Shown: positions 27,915 through 37,000, numbered from the stretch's first letter. The stretch: 64,000 nucleotides of DNA from Flavobacterium ginsenosidimutans (GCF_003254625.1 NZ_QJRJ01000070.1:113449-177448); one strand, 5' to 3'. Numbers and translations: made by a program. The notes: a model not told the origin generated them from the letters alone.

Positions 27915-27952
27915 GAAAAACTCTTGCTACCTTTGTAGTAAGAGTTTTTTTA
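27915..27952 (+). terminator. Terminator after gldO
   Basis: AAAAACTCTTGCTAC, loop, GTAGTAAGAGTTTTTT: same stem as after gldN with one change (A to G) that leaves a G-T pair. It ends the gldO transcript. Confidence 0.9.
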
Positions 27953-27972
27953 TTTTATCTATACACTGCACA

Positions 27973-29046
27973 ATGCTTGATTATTTAATCGTCGGATCTG
28001 GTTTGGCTGGAATTTCTTTCGCTGAAGTTGCCCTTAAAAACAATAAAACTATTTTACTTGTTGATAATAAATCGCAGCATTCTTCTAGAGTTGCTGGCGG
28101 TCTGTATAATCCTGTCATTTTAAAACGCTTTAGTGAAGTTTGGAAAGCACAAGAACAGTTGGTTTTAATGAATGATTTTTACAATCAGATTGAGGATAAA
28201 TTGAAAGAAAAATTCAATTTTAAAATGCCGGTTTTGAGAAAGTTCTTTTCAATTGAAGAACAAAATAACTGGTTCGCAGCTTCTGATAAAATAAACTTAG
28301 CTCCTTTTTTGTCAACTAAATTAATTACCCAAAAATATAAAAGTATTGATTCTCCTTACGATTACGGAGAAGTCTTGCATACGGGATATGTAAATACTGC
28401 TTTACTTCTTGACACTTATCGGGAATATTTACTTCAGAATGATTTGTTACTCGAAGAATCTTTTGACAGCGCTCTTATCGAATTTTTAGACTCTGGAATT
28501 CAATATAAAAACATTCAAGCGCGTCATATCATTTTTGCAGAAGGTTTTGGAATGCATAAAAATCCTTTTTTCAATTATCTTCCGTTAGACGGTACAAAAG
28601 GAGAATTGTTTATAATAAAAGCACCTGATTTAAATCTGGATGTAATTGTAAACACGAGCGTTTTTATTTTACCTCTTGGCGACAATTTATTTAAAGTTGG
28701 TGCAACTTATAATTGGCAAGACAAAACCGATATACCAACAGAGGAAGGAAAACAAGAACTTTTAGACCGCATAAAAGAAATTATTACATGCGATTTTGAA
28801 ATCGTTAAGCATTTTGGCGGAGTGCGTCCAACGGTTTCAGATAGAAGACCTTTACTTGGAACTCACGAAGTTTATAAATCTCTTCATATCTTAAATGGAT
28901 TAGGAACTCGTGGCGTAATGCTTGGTCCAGCGATGGCAAAAGCATTATACGATCATATTGAAAATAATATTCCGCTAGATCGTGAAGCCGATATTAAGCG
29001 ATTCCATAAAAGATACTTGAAAAGTCTTAGTTCTCACCAGCCTTAG
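27973..29046 (+). CDS. FAD-dependent oxidoreductase (DAO/glycine oxidase-like)
   Basis: A 357-residue flavoprotein of the D-amino-acid oxidase fold. The dinucleotide motif is LIVGSGLAGISFAEVAL at residues 5-21, followed by the acidic end of the second strand (LLVDN). The SRVAGGLYNPVILKRF segment and C-terminal GVRPTVSDRRPLLG and GLGTRGVMLGPAMA fit the family. The substrate is unknown. Homologues are commonly next to gldN/gldO in flavobacteria, but no role in secretion has been shown. The 3' end overlaps the convergent DUF983 gene by 20 bases. Confidence 0.9.
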   Translation: MLDYLIVGSGLAGISFAEVALKNNKTILLVDNKSQHSSRVAGGLYNPVILKRFSEVWKAQEQLVLMNDFYNQIEDKLKEKFNFKMPVLRKFFSIEEQNNWFAASDKINLAPFLSTKLITQKYKSIDSPYDYGEVLHTGYVNTALLLDTYREYLLQNDLLLEESFDSALIEFLDSGIQYKNIQARHIIFAEGFGMHKNPFFNYLPLDGTKGELFIIKAPDLNLDVIVNTSVFILPLGDNLFKVGATYNWQDKTDIPTEEGKQELLDRIKEIITCDFEIVKHFGGVRPTVSDRRPLLGTHEVYKSLHILNGLGTRGVMLGPAMAKALYDHIENNIPLDREADIKRFHKRYLKSLSSHQP

Positions 29047-29410
29047 GATCATAAGAAACAAACATATTAATATATAAGTTTCTTGAGAGACGAAGCACAA
29101 AAGGGAATAAAACAACTAAAGTCAAAATAATTGCAATAAAAGCTTGCTCGATTGTTGCTCCAAAAAAGACAAAAGAAACAATAAAAGCAGCAATTCCAAC
29201 AGCAACATTTAATCCGTAGCTTACATACATGGCGCCATAAAAAAAAGATGGTTCAATTTGATATTTGAATCCGCAATGGCTGCAATTATCATTCATTTTT
29301 AGAACTTTACTCAAATGAAGCGGGTTTTTGTCTTCATACATGCTTTCTTTTTGGCATTTAGGACAACTTCCTGTTAAAATGCTATTTAGTTTCGATCCTT
29401 TTTTTAACAT
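29027..29410 (-). CDS. DUF983 membrane protein with zinc-ribbon
   Basis: A 127-residue protein from the ATG complementary to 29408-29410; a TTG six codons upstream is possible. An N-terminal zinc ribbon (GSCPKCQKESMYEDK, NCSHCGFKY) is followed by EPSFFYGAMYVSYGLNV, the DUF983 signature, and two membrane helices. The function of DUF983 is unknown; members often lie near respiratory genes, which is not the case here. It is convergent with the FAD oxidoreductase gene. Confidence 0.88.
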   Translation of the reverse strand: MLKKGSKLNSILTGSCPKCQKESMYEDKNPLHLSKVLKMNDNCSHCGFKYQIEPSFFYGAMYVSYGLNVAVGIAAFIVSFVFFGATIEQAFIAIILTLVVLFPFVLRLSRNLYINMFVSYDPKAGEN

Positions 29411-29474
29411 TTGCAAAAATTTTATCAAAGGTACATTTTTACACCTTTATTTCTTGTAACAACAGTCACAAATT

Positions 29475-31394
29475 ATGCTTAATATACACAATCTTTCGGT
29501 TTCTTTTGGAGGAACATATTTATTTGAAGAAGTTACTTTCCGTCTAGGAGCCGGAGACCGAGTTGGTCTTGTTGGTAAAAACGGAGCAGGTAAATCTACA
29601 ATGCTAAAAATGCTAGCAGGAGATTTTAAACCAGACTCAGGAGTTATTTCTCAAGAGAAAGATATCAGAATGGGTTTTCTACGTCAGGATATTGATTTTG
29701 AACAAGGAAGAACCGTTTTGGAAGAAGCATATGAAGCTTTTACAGAGATTAAAGTTGTAGAGAAAAAACTGGAAGAAATCAATCATCAATTGGTTACTAG
29801 AACCGATTATGAAAGTGAAGAATACGGGCAAATCATTGAAGATTTATCTGATTACACACATCGTTTTGAACTTCTTGGAGGTTATAATTATGTGGGAGAC
29901 ACAGAGAAAATTCTTTTGGGTCTAGGTTTTAAAAGAGAAGTTTTCAATAACCAAACAGAAACGTTCTCTGGAGGATGGAGAATGCGTATCGAGCTTGCAA
30001 AACTGTTATTACAATCAAATGATGTATTGCTTCTGGATGAGCCTACTAACCACTTAGATATCGAAAGTATCATTTGGTTAGAAAATTTCCTTCGTAATTA
30101 TCCTGGAGTTGTCGTAATTGTATCTCACGATAAAATGTTCTTGGATAATGTAACGAATAGAACAATCGAAATTTCGTTAGGGAAAGCCTATGACTTCAAT
30201 AAACCATATTCTCAATATTTAGAACTGCGCCATGAAATTCGCGAAAAGCAATTAGCTACTCAAAAGAATCAGCAGAAAAAGATTGAAGAAACAGAAAAAT
30301 TAATCGAGAAATTCCGTGCAAAAGCTTCAAAAGCTTCGATGGCGCAATCGTTGATTAAAAAATTAGATAAAGTAGAAAGAATCGAAGTTGACGAAGATGA
30401 TAACTCAGTAATGAATATCTCGTTTCCAGTTTCAAAAGAACCAGGAAAAGTGGTTATTGAAGCTGAACATGTAACGAAAGCTTACGGAGACAAAACGATT
30501 CTGAAAGATATTAGTTTACTGGTTGAAAGAGGAAGTAAAATTGCTTTTGTTGGACAAAACGGACAAGGAAAATCTACTTTCATTAAAGCTCTTGTAAACG
30601 AATTTGAATACCAAGGAAATATCAAATTAGGACATAATGTACAATTAGGATATTTTGCTCAAAATCAAGCTGAATATTTAGACGGAGAAATTACTTTGCT
30701 TCAAACAATGGAAGATGCGGCGACTGATACAAATCGTATGAAGGTGCGTGATATGTTAGGTTCGTTTTTGTTCCGTGGAGATGATGTGGAGAAAAAAGTG
30801 AAAGTGCTTTCTGGAGGTGAACGTAACCGTTTGGCACTTTGTAAATTGCTGTTACAGCCCATTAACGTCTTGCTAATGGATGAGCCTACGAACCACTTAG
30901 ATATTAAATCTAAAAACGTTTTAAAAGCGGCCCTTCAAAAATTCGGTGGAACTTTACTATTAGTTTCTCACGACAGGGATTTTCTTCAAGGAATGTCAAA
31001 TATCGTTTATGAATTTAAAGATCAGAAGATTAAAGAATATTTAGGAGACATCAACTTTTTCTTGGAACAGCGTAATTTGGAAAACATGCGCGAGGTTGAG
31101 AAAAAAGATGTTGTAAAAGCAGCGGCTCCAAAAGAAAAAGAGGTTGCTAAAATATCTTATGAAGACCAGAAGAAAACAAAAGCACTTCAAAATAGATTAA
31201 GTAAAATCGAAAGCCAGATTCAGCAATTGGAAAAACAAATTCAGCATGACGATAAAATGTTGGAAACCAATTATGACAAGCATATCGAAGACGCTTCGTT
31301 CTTTACAGCTTATAATAAAAAGAAAGAAGATTTAGAACAATTATTAATCGATTGGGAAGTTGTTTCGGAAGAGATTGATAGTTTTAATGCGTAG
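29475..31394 (+). CDS. ABC-F family ATPase (translation factor)
   Basis: A 639-residue cytoplasmic protein with two ABC domains and no membrane part. First domain: Walker A GKNGAGKST (about 36), signature FSGGWRMRIELA, Walker B VLLLDEPTNHLDI. Second: GQNGQGKST (about 362), signature LSGGERNRLAL, NVLLMDEPTNHLDI. The inter-domain linker (about 240-310) is basic and helical (KKIEETEKLIEKFRAKASKA), the P-site tRNA interaction motif. A C-terminal coiled coil (ALQNRLSKIESQIQQLEKQI) matches Uup-like ABC-F. Such proteins act on stalled ribosomes. Exact subfamily is uncertain. Confidence 0.95.
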   Translation: MLNIHNLSVSFGGTYLFEEVTFRLGAGDRVGLVGKNGAGKSTMLKMLAGDFKPDSGVISQEKDIRMGFLRQDIDFEQGRTVLEEAYEAFTEIKVVEKKLEEINHQLVTRTDYESEEYGQIIEDLSDYTHRFELLGGYNYVGDTEKILLGLGFKREVFNNQTETFSGGWRMRIELAKLLLQSNDVLLLDEPTNHLDIESIIWLENFLRNYPGVVVIVSHDKMFLDNVTNRTIEISLGKAYDFNKPYSQYLELRHEIREKQLATQKNQQKKIEETEKLIEKFRAKASKASMAQSLIKKLDKVERIEVDEDDNSVMNISFPVSKEPGKVVIEAEHVTKAYGDKTILKDISLLVERGSKIAFVGQNGQGKSTFIKALVNEFEYQGNIKLGHNVQLGYFAQNQAEYLDGEITLLQTMEDAATDTNRMKVRDMLGSFLFRGDDVEKKVKVLSGGERNRLALCKLLLQPINVLLMDEPTNHLDIKSKNVLKAALQKFGGTLLLVSHDRDFLQGMSNIVYEFKDQKIKEYLGDINFFLEQRNLENMREVEKKDVVKAAAPKEKEVAKISYEDQKKTKALQNRLSKIESQIQQLEKQIQHDDKMLETNYDKHIEDASFFTAYNKKKEDLEQLLIDWEVVSEEIDSFNA

Positions 31395-31397
31395 TTT

Positions 31398-31548
31398 TTA
31401 GTCGCAGTCGCGGTTTACAGTCTCAGTGGGACTTATATTAAAAACCTTTGTCAAAGTTTAATCCTTTGACAAAGGTTTTTAATTTTCTGACAATCCAAAT
31501 TAAAGCATGTATAAGTGACTGAAAACTGCGACTGTGACTTATAACTAG
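31398..31548. repeat. Inverted repeat (AGTCGCAGTCG arms) around a terminator
   Basis: The left arm about 31399-31425 (AGTCGCAGTCGCGGTTTACA) is complementary to the right arm about 31513-31546 (GTGACTGAAAACTGCGACTG followed by TGACTT). Between them lies the terminator at 31441-31480. It is an intergenic hairpin at a convergent gene junction. Confidence 0.6.
31441..31480. terminator. Bidirectional terminator
   Basis: AAAACCTTTGTCAAAG, a 7-base loop and CTTTGACAAAGGTTTTT: a perfect 16-base stem with A and T runs on both ends. It serves the rightward ABC-F gene and the leftward APP1-like gene. Confidence 0.9.
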
Positions 31549-31553
31549 AAAAA

Positions 31554-32516
31554 CTACTTAATAATCCCAATCGATCTAGAATGTTCAATTGCTTTACTGC
31601 TTTCTTTAAAATAGCAAACGGACACATTCAGACTTTCTAAATTATTTAAAATCTTTATTACTTCTTTTTTCTGATTTTTGCCAGTTTGCCTAATGTAAAC
31701 TGCAATTACTGTTACAGGAAATATTTTGCAGATTCTTTCGTACAACATTGGATCGTGTTGAGAATCATCGCCCATTAAAACATATTTTAAAGTCGGATAA
31801 AATTCTACAACATGTCTTATTTTTTCGAATTTATGATCGTGATTTCCTCTTCCGCTCATGAAGAAATCGGTAATTCCTCTTTTGATATCTTTTAGCAGAA
31901 AAACCGCTTTTGGCAATTTATTAATTCGGGTAAATTTGGCAATAAATCGATACAAATTCCATTCGCTGCTCGAGATGTAGAAAAAAGCGTTTACTTCTTC
32001 TACATTATCTCTTCCAGCAGAACTTAACGCTTGGTAGTGTGGCACAACATCTTTGAAAACTTTTCGGTCATTTACATTTCTAAATAATAAAATATAAAGT
32101 TTTCGAAAGAAATTGTTCGTATGCGAAATCAAAAAAGTATCATCAATATCCGATATAATACCAAGTTTTCCTTTGTGAGGCCTTATAAAACTGCCTTCGC
32201 AAGTTACGGTCTGGTTTTTATATTTTAAACTGACTTCGTAAGGCATCCATCCAAAATGAGTTTCTTTTTCTAGTGGAATACAGAAATTAAAATAACCATC
32301 ATCGAGTGTTTTGGTATGAATTACTTCATTGTTGTAATGCAAATAAACATCAAAATTTTTAATGGTTTTTATTCTGAACAATTTGAGAATCGAAGTAGCA
32401 TTTTTTAATTTTTTTCTCTCAAAATTGTACTTGTTTTCTCTTTTTAAAACGTGTCCCATTACAATTAACTCTTGCTCATTTGCATAACCTCGATATAATT
32501 GTAGAATTGGTTTCAT
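31554..32516 (-). CDS. APP1-type phosphatidate phosphatase domain protein (DUF2183)
   Basis: A 320-residue protein. The catalytic HAD-like motif DxDxT is IISDIDDTFLISHTNN (about residue 136). A second motif region is FFYISSSEWNLYRFI, and GDDSQHDPMLYERI is the downstream acidic motif; all are typical of the APP1 catalytic domain. The N-terminal 125 residues form a beta-rich domain (FDVYLHYNNEVIHTKTLDDG). Yeast App1 removes phosphate from phosphatidic acid to give diacylglycerol. Here it is head-to-head with a diacylglycerol-kinase-like gene that would catalyse the reverse step. Cellular location is probably cytoplasmic face of the membrane. Confidence 0.88.
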   Translation of the reverse strand: MKPILQLYRGYANEQELIVMGHVLKRENKYNFERKKLKNATSILKLFRIKTIKNFDVYLHYNNEVIHTKTLDDGYFNFCIPLEKETHFGWMPYEVSLKYKNQTVTCEGSFIRPHKGKLGIISDIDDTFLISHTNNFFRKLYILLFRNVNDRKVFKDVVPHYQALSSAGRDNVEEVNAFFYISSSEWNLYRFIAKFTRINKLPKAVFLLKDIKRGITDFFMSGRGNHDHKFEKIRHVVEFYPTLKYVLMGDDSQHDPMLYERICKIFPVTVIAVYIRQTGKNQKKEVIKILNNLESLNVSVCYFKESSKAIEHSRSIGIIK

Positions 32517-32578
32517 TAATTACGTATATTTATGTAACTGTAATTTACTCAATTTTAATTGGTTTTAAAAATAAAATT

Positions 32579-33448
32579 TTGAAAAAGAATATTCTGTTTG
32601 TTGTAAATCCTATTTCTGGAGACTTGGATAAATCTGATTTGATTGATGCTGTTCAAGAATTTGCGACAACCAATCATTTCGATTTAGAAGTTTATGAAAC
32701 AACTGGAAAGAATGATTTAAGAGCGATACAATATTTATACGATGAATATCTGCCAGAACGAATTATTGTTGCTGGAGGCGACGGAACGATAAAGATGGTA
32801 GCTGAGGCAATGGAAGATCAAGATGTTGTAATCGGGATTTTGCCTGCAGGATCAGCAAACGGACTTTCAGTAGACTTAAATCTTCCTCCAGGAATAGAGG
32901 AGAACCTTAAAATAGCGTTTTTGCACCATTATATCGAAATGGATATGATTTGCATCAACGGCAAAAAAAGCATCCATTTAAGCGACCTTGGATTGAATGC
33001 CAATTTGGTAAAGAATTACGAGCAAAGCGATATTCGTGGCTTCTGGGGATATGCATTGCAGGCTTTTACAACACTCAAAGAATCTGAAGAACCTTTTGTA
33101 GCTACTATTTCGGCAAATAATAAAACAGTGGAACATATTGCAAGAATGATCGTTATTGCCAATTCGCAGAAATATGGAACGGGTGTAATTATAAATCCAA
33201 ATGGTTCTATGAATGATGGAAAGTTTGAATTGGTAATTTTAAAAAGCCTTGATTTGCTTTTAATTGGAAAAATTATCACAGGAAATATGCCAATTGATTC
33301 AGATGATATTGTGATTATTTCGACAGATAAAGCTGAAATAAAAACTGATTATCCCGTTAATTTTCAAATTGATGGGGAATATTGCGGAGCACAGACTTCT
33401 TTAGAAATTGATATTTTGCATAAACAAATGAAAATTGCTGTTCCGTGA
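32579..33448 (+). CDS. Diacylglycerol/lipid kinase (YegS/DgkB-like)
   Basis: A protein of about 289 residues. I place the start at TTG 32579 (then KKNILFVVNPISGDLDKSD), because the family begins just before the first strand. The frame is open 33 codons further to an ATG at 32480, but that would run into the divergent APP1-like gene. The DAGK catalytic loop is VAGGDGTIKMVAEAM, with LPAGSANGLSVDLNLP after it; the C-terminal lobe ends with FQIDGEYCG. Members phosphorylate diacylglycerol or related lipids. Divergent pairing with the phosphatidate phosphatase suggests opposite control of one lipid pool. Confidence 0.9.
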   Translation: MKKNILFVVNPISGDLDKSDLIDAVQEFATTNHFDLEVYETTGKNDLRAIQYLYDEYLPERIIVAGGDGTIKMVAEAMEDQDVVIGILPAGSANGLSVDLNLPPGIEENLKIAFLHHYIEMDMICINGKKSIHLSDLGLNANLVKNYEQSDIRGFWGYALQAFTTLKESEEPFVATISANNKTVEHIARMIVIANSQKYGTGVIINPNGSMNDGKFELVILKSLDLLLIGKIITGNMPIDSDDIVIISTDKAEIKTDYPVNFQIDGEYCGAQTSLEIDILHKQMKIAVP

Positions 33449-33487
33449 TTGTGATTGATGCTTTATTGAAGAAATATTGGTGTTGAA

Positions 33488-33637
33488 TTATGTCGCTCCG
33501 CTGGAGCTTTTTGTTTTATAGCTAATTTTTCTATAAATATGTCGCTCTTCCAGAGCTATAGAAAGCTCCATTAGGAGCGAAATATTTGTAGAAAATATTT
33601 GATTCACAAATCATAAAAGCTCCAGCGGAGCGACACA
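33488..33637. repeat. Dispersed inverted repeat (GTCGCTCCGCTGGAGCTTT)
   Basis: The left arm TGTCGCTCCGCTGGAGCTTT (from about 33489) and the right arm AAAGCTCCAGCGGAGCGACA (to about 33635) are perfect inverted copies. Internally, GTCGCTCTTCCAGAGCT and AGCTCCATTAGGAGCGA are diverged copies of the same unit. So four units sit in about 150 bases. It lies between the convergent lipid kinase and the GNAT-like gene. Confidence 0.85.
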
Positions 33638-33640
33638 TTT

Positions 33641-34786
33641 TTATTTAAACGGATTTCTCTCCTGCCATTCCGTTTTTGGTTCCAAATAATTGAAAAATCT
33701 CGAAATGTTATGATTGATTAAAGCATTGCTATGTGTGATTAAACCATACATTTTAACTGGTTTTGCTCCAACCGAACTTTTAATTTCAAGAGCTGTTCTG
33801 GCAAAAACAATTTCTTTGAAACCTTTCTTAATAGAATAAGCAATCATATCGTAGAGCATATTTAAATACAGCATTTTTTCGCGCTGAACACTTTCGTCGT
33901 AACCAAGAAAATAAGTATCCATGACATCGCCATTTTTGATTAAAGTATTGAAACCAATTAATTTTTCGTCTAAGAAATATCCATAAAGAAGAAAGTTTTC
34001 TCCCATTATTTCTTTAAAAAAGCTAAAATGATTTCGTGCTAGAAAAAAAGTATTGAAAGGCGCATTTTTTGCAACATGAAAATACAAGTCGTAAATCACA
34101 TCTTCATACTGTTTAATGTCAGAAAGTGACATTTGCTGTTTTACAATTCCTTCCGATTTTTTACGTGCACGTTTGTATTGATCGCGATATTTTTTAGATA
34201 AAGCATCGATATAATCTTGTTCTAATTTCCAGTTTTCATTGATTTCGAAAACCATATTTGGCTGGGTAGAAAACGTATAATTGTTTTTAAATTCAGCTTG
34301 AAGAGGTTCGATTTCTTTTGCCGTAAAATCTTTAATACTCGTAATGTGTACTTTCTTTCCGCTTTCTTTTAAGTCTTTTTTTAGCTGATTAATAGCTTTA
34401 TGAAGTATTTTGACAGCTTTAGATTCTTTGACGTCTTTGTCAAAAATAAAAGCATTTTGCCCTGTAAGCATATTATTTCCAATAAACAAAACATGCGAAG
34501 CAAAATTCTTTAAAGCAAAATTACGTACAGAAGTTTTTAAGCATTTATCACGCTCCCCGAAAGATTCGAGTTTTTCAGCAAATAAGAATTGAGTCAAAAC
34601 AATCCCAATTAGTTTTTCTTCTTCAAAAAGACCGATAAAATGACAAGTCATGTTTACTGGACAAGAGTTTTCCAGTACTTCGAGATATTCTCGTGTCAAA
34701 AAAATGTTATTTGTTGCCAGCGAGTTCCATTCTAAAGGCAGTAATGAAGCGCTTTTGTAAATCTGGAAAGAATATGTTGTATTCAA
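33641..34786 (-). CDS. FemAB/GNAT-like acyltransferase-fold protein
   Basis: A 381-residue protein whose only sensible start is a TTG complementary to 34784-34786 (then NTTYSFQIYKSASLLPLEW); the next Met is 45 residues in and would cut the first conserved strand. Two GNAT-type halves are suggested: FIGLFEEEKLIGIVLTQFLF near the start and LYGYFLDEKLIGFNTLIKNG in the second half. YIDALSKKYRDQYKRARKKS is the linker helix seen in FemAB-like proteins. Substrate unknown; relatives add amino acids or acyl groups to cell-wall or other amines. No neighbours point to a pathway. Confidence 0.7.
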   Translation of the reverse strand: MNTTYSFQIYKSASLLPLEWNSLATNNIFLTREYLEVLENSCPVNMTCHFIGLFEEEKLIGIVLTQFLFAEKLESFGERDKCLKTSVRNFALKNFASHVLFIGNNMLTGQNAFIFDKDVKESKAVKILHKAINQLKKDLKESGKKVHITSIKDFTAKEIEPLQAEFKNNYTFSTQPNMVFEINENWKLEQDYIDALSKKYRDQYKRARKKSEGIVKQQMSLSDIKQYEDVIYDLYFHVAKNAPFNTFFLARNHFSFFKEIMGENFLLYGYFLDEKLIGFNTLIKNGDVMDTYFLGYDESVQREKMLYLNMLYDMIAYSIKKGFKEIVFARTALEIKSSVGAKPVKMYGLITHSNALINHNISRFFNYLEPKTEWQERNPFK

Positions 34787-34856
34787 AAGAGTCAGCTAAT
34801 TTCTTCAAAATTAGATAATATTTATAATAACTTATGGGGTTTAAGCTATTATTAAG

Positions 34857-34891
34857 AAAACCCGCCTGAAATTTAGTTTTCAAACGGGTTT
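34857..34891 (-). terminator. Terminator after the DUF1761 gene
   Basis: On the minus strand AAACCCGTTTGAAAAC, a loop and CAGGCGGGTTTTC form a GC-capped stem 15 bases beyond the DUF1761 stop codon. Confidence 0.75.
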
Positions 34892-34905
34892 ATATATGAA
34901 TTTTA

Positions 34906-35394
34906 TTAAGCGAATCCGCAGATGATTCCGCCCATAAGAGTTAAGGTTAGCATCCAATATCCAGCATGAATGAAAATATATTTCCAAGATTTTCTTTCGA
35001 ACAAACCATTGATTCCGATAATTGGAAATGCGAAAAATAATCCAGACATAAATCCGTGAAGTGCTCCGTGTTTAAAAGTTCTATATGCCATTCCGTAATC
35101 TGCCATAAAAGCGGCAAAAGAAGGTTTTGCGCTTTCGATCAAAGGCGGTCCGCCAACCATTCCGATTGCTCCAGACTGATGAATGGTTAACGACATTAAA
35201 GTCATTGTAATCATTAAAGAAAAAATGTACGTTAATCCGAAGATTTTAAGCATGTTTCCTTTTCGTAACTCTTCTTGAGTGAAATTGTTTTCTCTCATCC
35301 AGATCGTTCCGAATACTTTTGGGTTGTACCAAATAAAGCCAGTTACCAATGTTACAATTGCGGCAAGAAACAATGCAGCGAAGTTAATTTCCAT
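34906..35394 (-). CDS. DUF1761 membrane protein
   Basis: A 162-residue protein with four membrane helices (FAALFLAAIVTLVTGFIWY; IFGLTYIFSLMITMTLMSLT; GFMSGLFFAFPIIGINGLF; AGYWMLTLTLMGGIICGFA). The FIWYNPKVFGTIWMRENNF segment after helix 1 is the DUF1761 signature. No function is known for the family. It is a single gene followed by its own terminator. Confidence 0.88.
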   Translation of the reverse strand: MEINFAALFLAAIVTLVTGFIWYNPKVFGTIWMRENNFTQEELRKGNMLKIFGLTYIFSLMITMTLMSLTIHQSGAIGMVGGPPLIESAKPSFAAFMADYGMAYRTFKHGALHGFMSGLFFAFPIIGINGLFERKSWKYIFIHAGYWMLTLTLMGGIICGFA

Positions 35395-35572
35395 AATATG
35401 AGGTTTTTAGAATTAGTTGATCAAATGTAATCAAAAATAAAATAGAATTTAGAAATATTAAAAGTAGTATAAATCTTTCAAGATAATTTTTTATCAACAC
35501 TTTGCCGAGAGATAGTGCATTTTATCTGCGAAATGTATAATTTAGGCGACAGATTAAGTTGCAAAATCGATT

Positions 35573-36415
35573 ATGAAAGTTTTAGTTATTTTTCTTTATA
35601 CATTTCTGTTTTCGCTAAGTGTGCTGGCAGATACTGTTTCGGACAAAGAAAAAGAGGCGCTCATACAATTGTATCATGCAACAAATGGATCACAGTGGAA
35701 AAAGAAATGGGATTTAAGTTTGTCTGTTTCAACTTGGTACGGTGTTCGAGCTGAAAATGGAAAAGTCATTGCATTGGATTTGGCCAACAATAATTTGCAG
35801 GGAAAATTGCCTGAAGCTTTTTTTGATCTTGTCAATTTAGAAACCGTAAATCTTGAAAAGAATAAAATTGAAGGGAATTTGTCTTCTTCTGTTTTTAATT
35901 TAAAAGAATTAGAAACGCTTAATATTTCAGATAACAGATTGTCAGGAATGATTCCATCTTCGATTTGCCAATTGAGTAAATTGAAAGATTTGGAGCTTTT
36001 TGCGAATAAAATTTCAGGAGAACTTCCATCAGAAATTGGAAAATTAAATCAGTTAGAAATCTTAGCCGTTTTCAATAATGAAATTCAAGGAAAATTGCCT
36101 GTTTCGATTTATAAGATTTCAGGTTTAAAAGTGCTTTTGTTGAACAATAATAAGTTATGCGGAAGTTTGACAGAAGAAATAAGTAACTTTACAGCTTTGC
36201 AGAATTTAAGCTTATTTGACAATAATTTTAATGGCGGAGTTCCGAAAGCAATTGAAAAACTTGTAAATCTGTCCGAATTAAATCTTTCGTACAATAAATT
36301 TACAGGAGAAGTTTCAAAGAAAACAGCATTGTTAGATGCTTTGAATATGACAATGATAGACGAAAATGGAAATCCGTTTTTATTAGAAATAAACCAAGAA
36401 AATAAATTACAATAG
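35573..36415 (+). CDS. Secreted plant-type leucine-rich-repeat protein
   Basis: A 280-residue exported protein. The signal peptide is MKVLVIFLYTFLFSLSVLAD. An N-cap follows (KEALIQLYHATNGSQWKKKW), the LRRNT-like entry common in bacterial plant-type LRRs. Then about eight 23-24-residue repeats of LxxLxxLxLxxNxLxGxIP type (for example LETLNISDNRLSGMIPSSIC, LKDLELFANKISGELPSEIG). There is no T9SS sorting domain, so it is periplasmic or anchored otherwise. Binding partner unknown. Probably a single-gene unit. Confidence 0.9.
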   Translation: MKVLVIFLYTFLFSLSVLADTVSDKEKEALIQLYHATNGSQWKKKWDLSLSVSTWYGVRAENGKVIALDLANNNLQGKLPEAFFDLVNLETVNLEKNKIEGNLSSSVFNLKELETLNISDNRLSGMIPSSICQLSKLKDLELFANKISGELPSEIGKLNQLEILAVFNNEIQGKLPVSIYKISGLKVLLLNNNKLCGSLTEEISNFTALQNLSLFDNNFNGGVPKAIEKLVNLSELNLSYNKFTGEVSKKTALLDALNMTMIDENGNPFLLEINQENKLQ

Positions 36416-36573
36416 TTTACCCAAAATTAATCGATGCTTATGAATGAATTTTACACTCGTTAAACAAGTTGATTAAATATATTTAGTTAATTGCCAAAAC
36501 CGTAATTCGTTACGGTTTTCTGGTTTCTAGACCTTTCGTTTCACAAAAAATAACATTTAATTTAGACTTTATT

Positions 36574-36606
36574 TTGTTATGTTTGTCTAAAAATTTTATA
36601 ACTTTA
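36574..36606 (+). promoter_or_regulatory. Candidate promoter of the gene at 36674
   Basis: TTG at 36574-36576 and TAACTTTA at 36599-36606, spaced by 22 bases, resemble the Bacteroidota pattern. The spacing is 2 bases longer than usual, so this is tentative. Confidence 0.35.
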
Positions 36607-36673
36607 ATATCCGTTTAAAAAGCAAAAGCTGAGTCATCAGCGCCTATTACTAATCACTTAATAAGCAAAAATT

Positions 36674-36979
36674 ATGACACTACAATATCAAGGTGAACAA
36701 TACGGAAAGCCAACAACCTTTACCATCAGAATTATTGGTAATAACTTATCAAAAAGTAGTTCAAATTATCAAATTGATCTTTTGGTTGGCGATAAAAAAG
36801 TACCAACTTTTACAAGTGAAATTCACCAAAGTCTTTCTAATTGTTTAAAAGAAATTTACTTGTTCAGAAAACATAACGGAATCAAATTCAATGAATCAAC
36901 TGAGAAGATCGTTTCGCTTTATGTTCCTTACGATAAAGTTTTGTACAATTACAATAAATATGCTTTGTTTAGAGCATAA
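36674..36979 (+). CDS. Small conserved-looking hypothetical protein
   Basis: A 101-residue soluble protein (MTLQYQGEQYGKPTTFTIRI). It looks alternating beta-rich in the first half (YQIDLLVGDKKVPTFTSEIH) and helical then beta in the second (SLSNCLKEIYLFRKHNG; EKIVSLYVPYDKVLYNYNKY). No signal peptide, membrane segment or known motif. It has a fairly long upstream region with a candidate promoter and a strong shared terminator downstream, which supports it being a real gene. I do not recognise the family. Confidence 0.75.
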   Translation: MTLQYQGEQYGKPTTFTIRIIGNNLSKSSSNYQIDLLVGDKKVPTFTSEIHQSLSNCLKEIYLFRKHNGIKFNESTEKIVSLYVPYDKVLYNYNKYALFRA

Positions 36980-37000
36980 TTTTTCTCAAAACATGAAATT

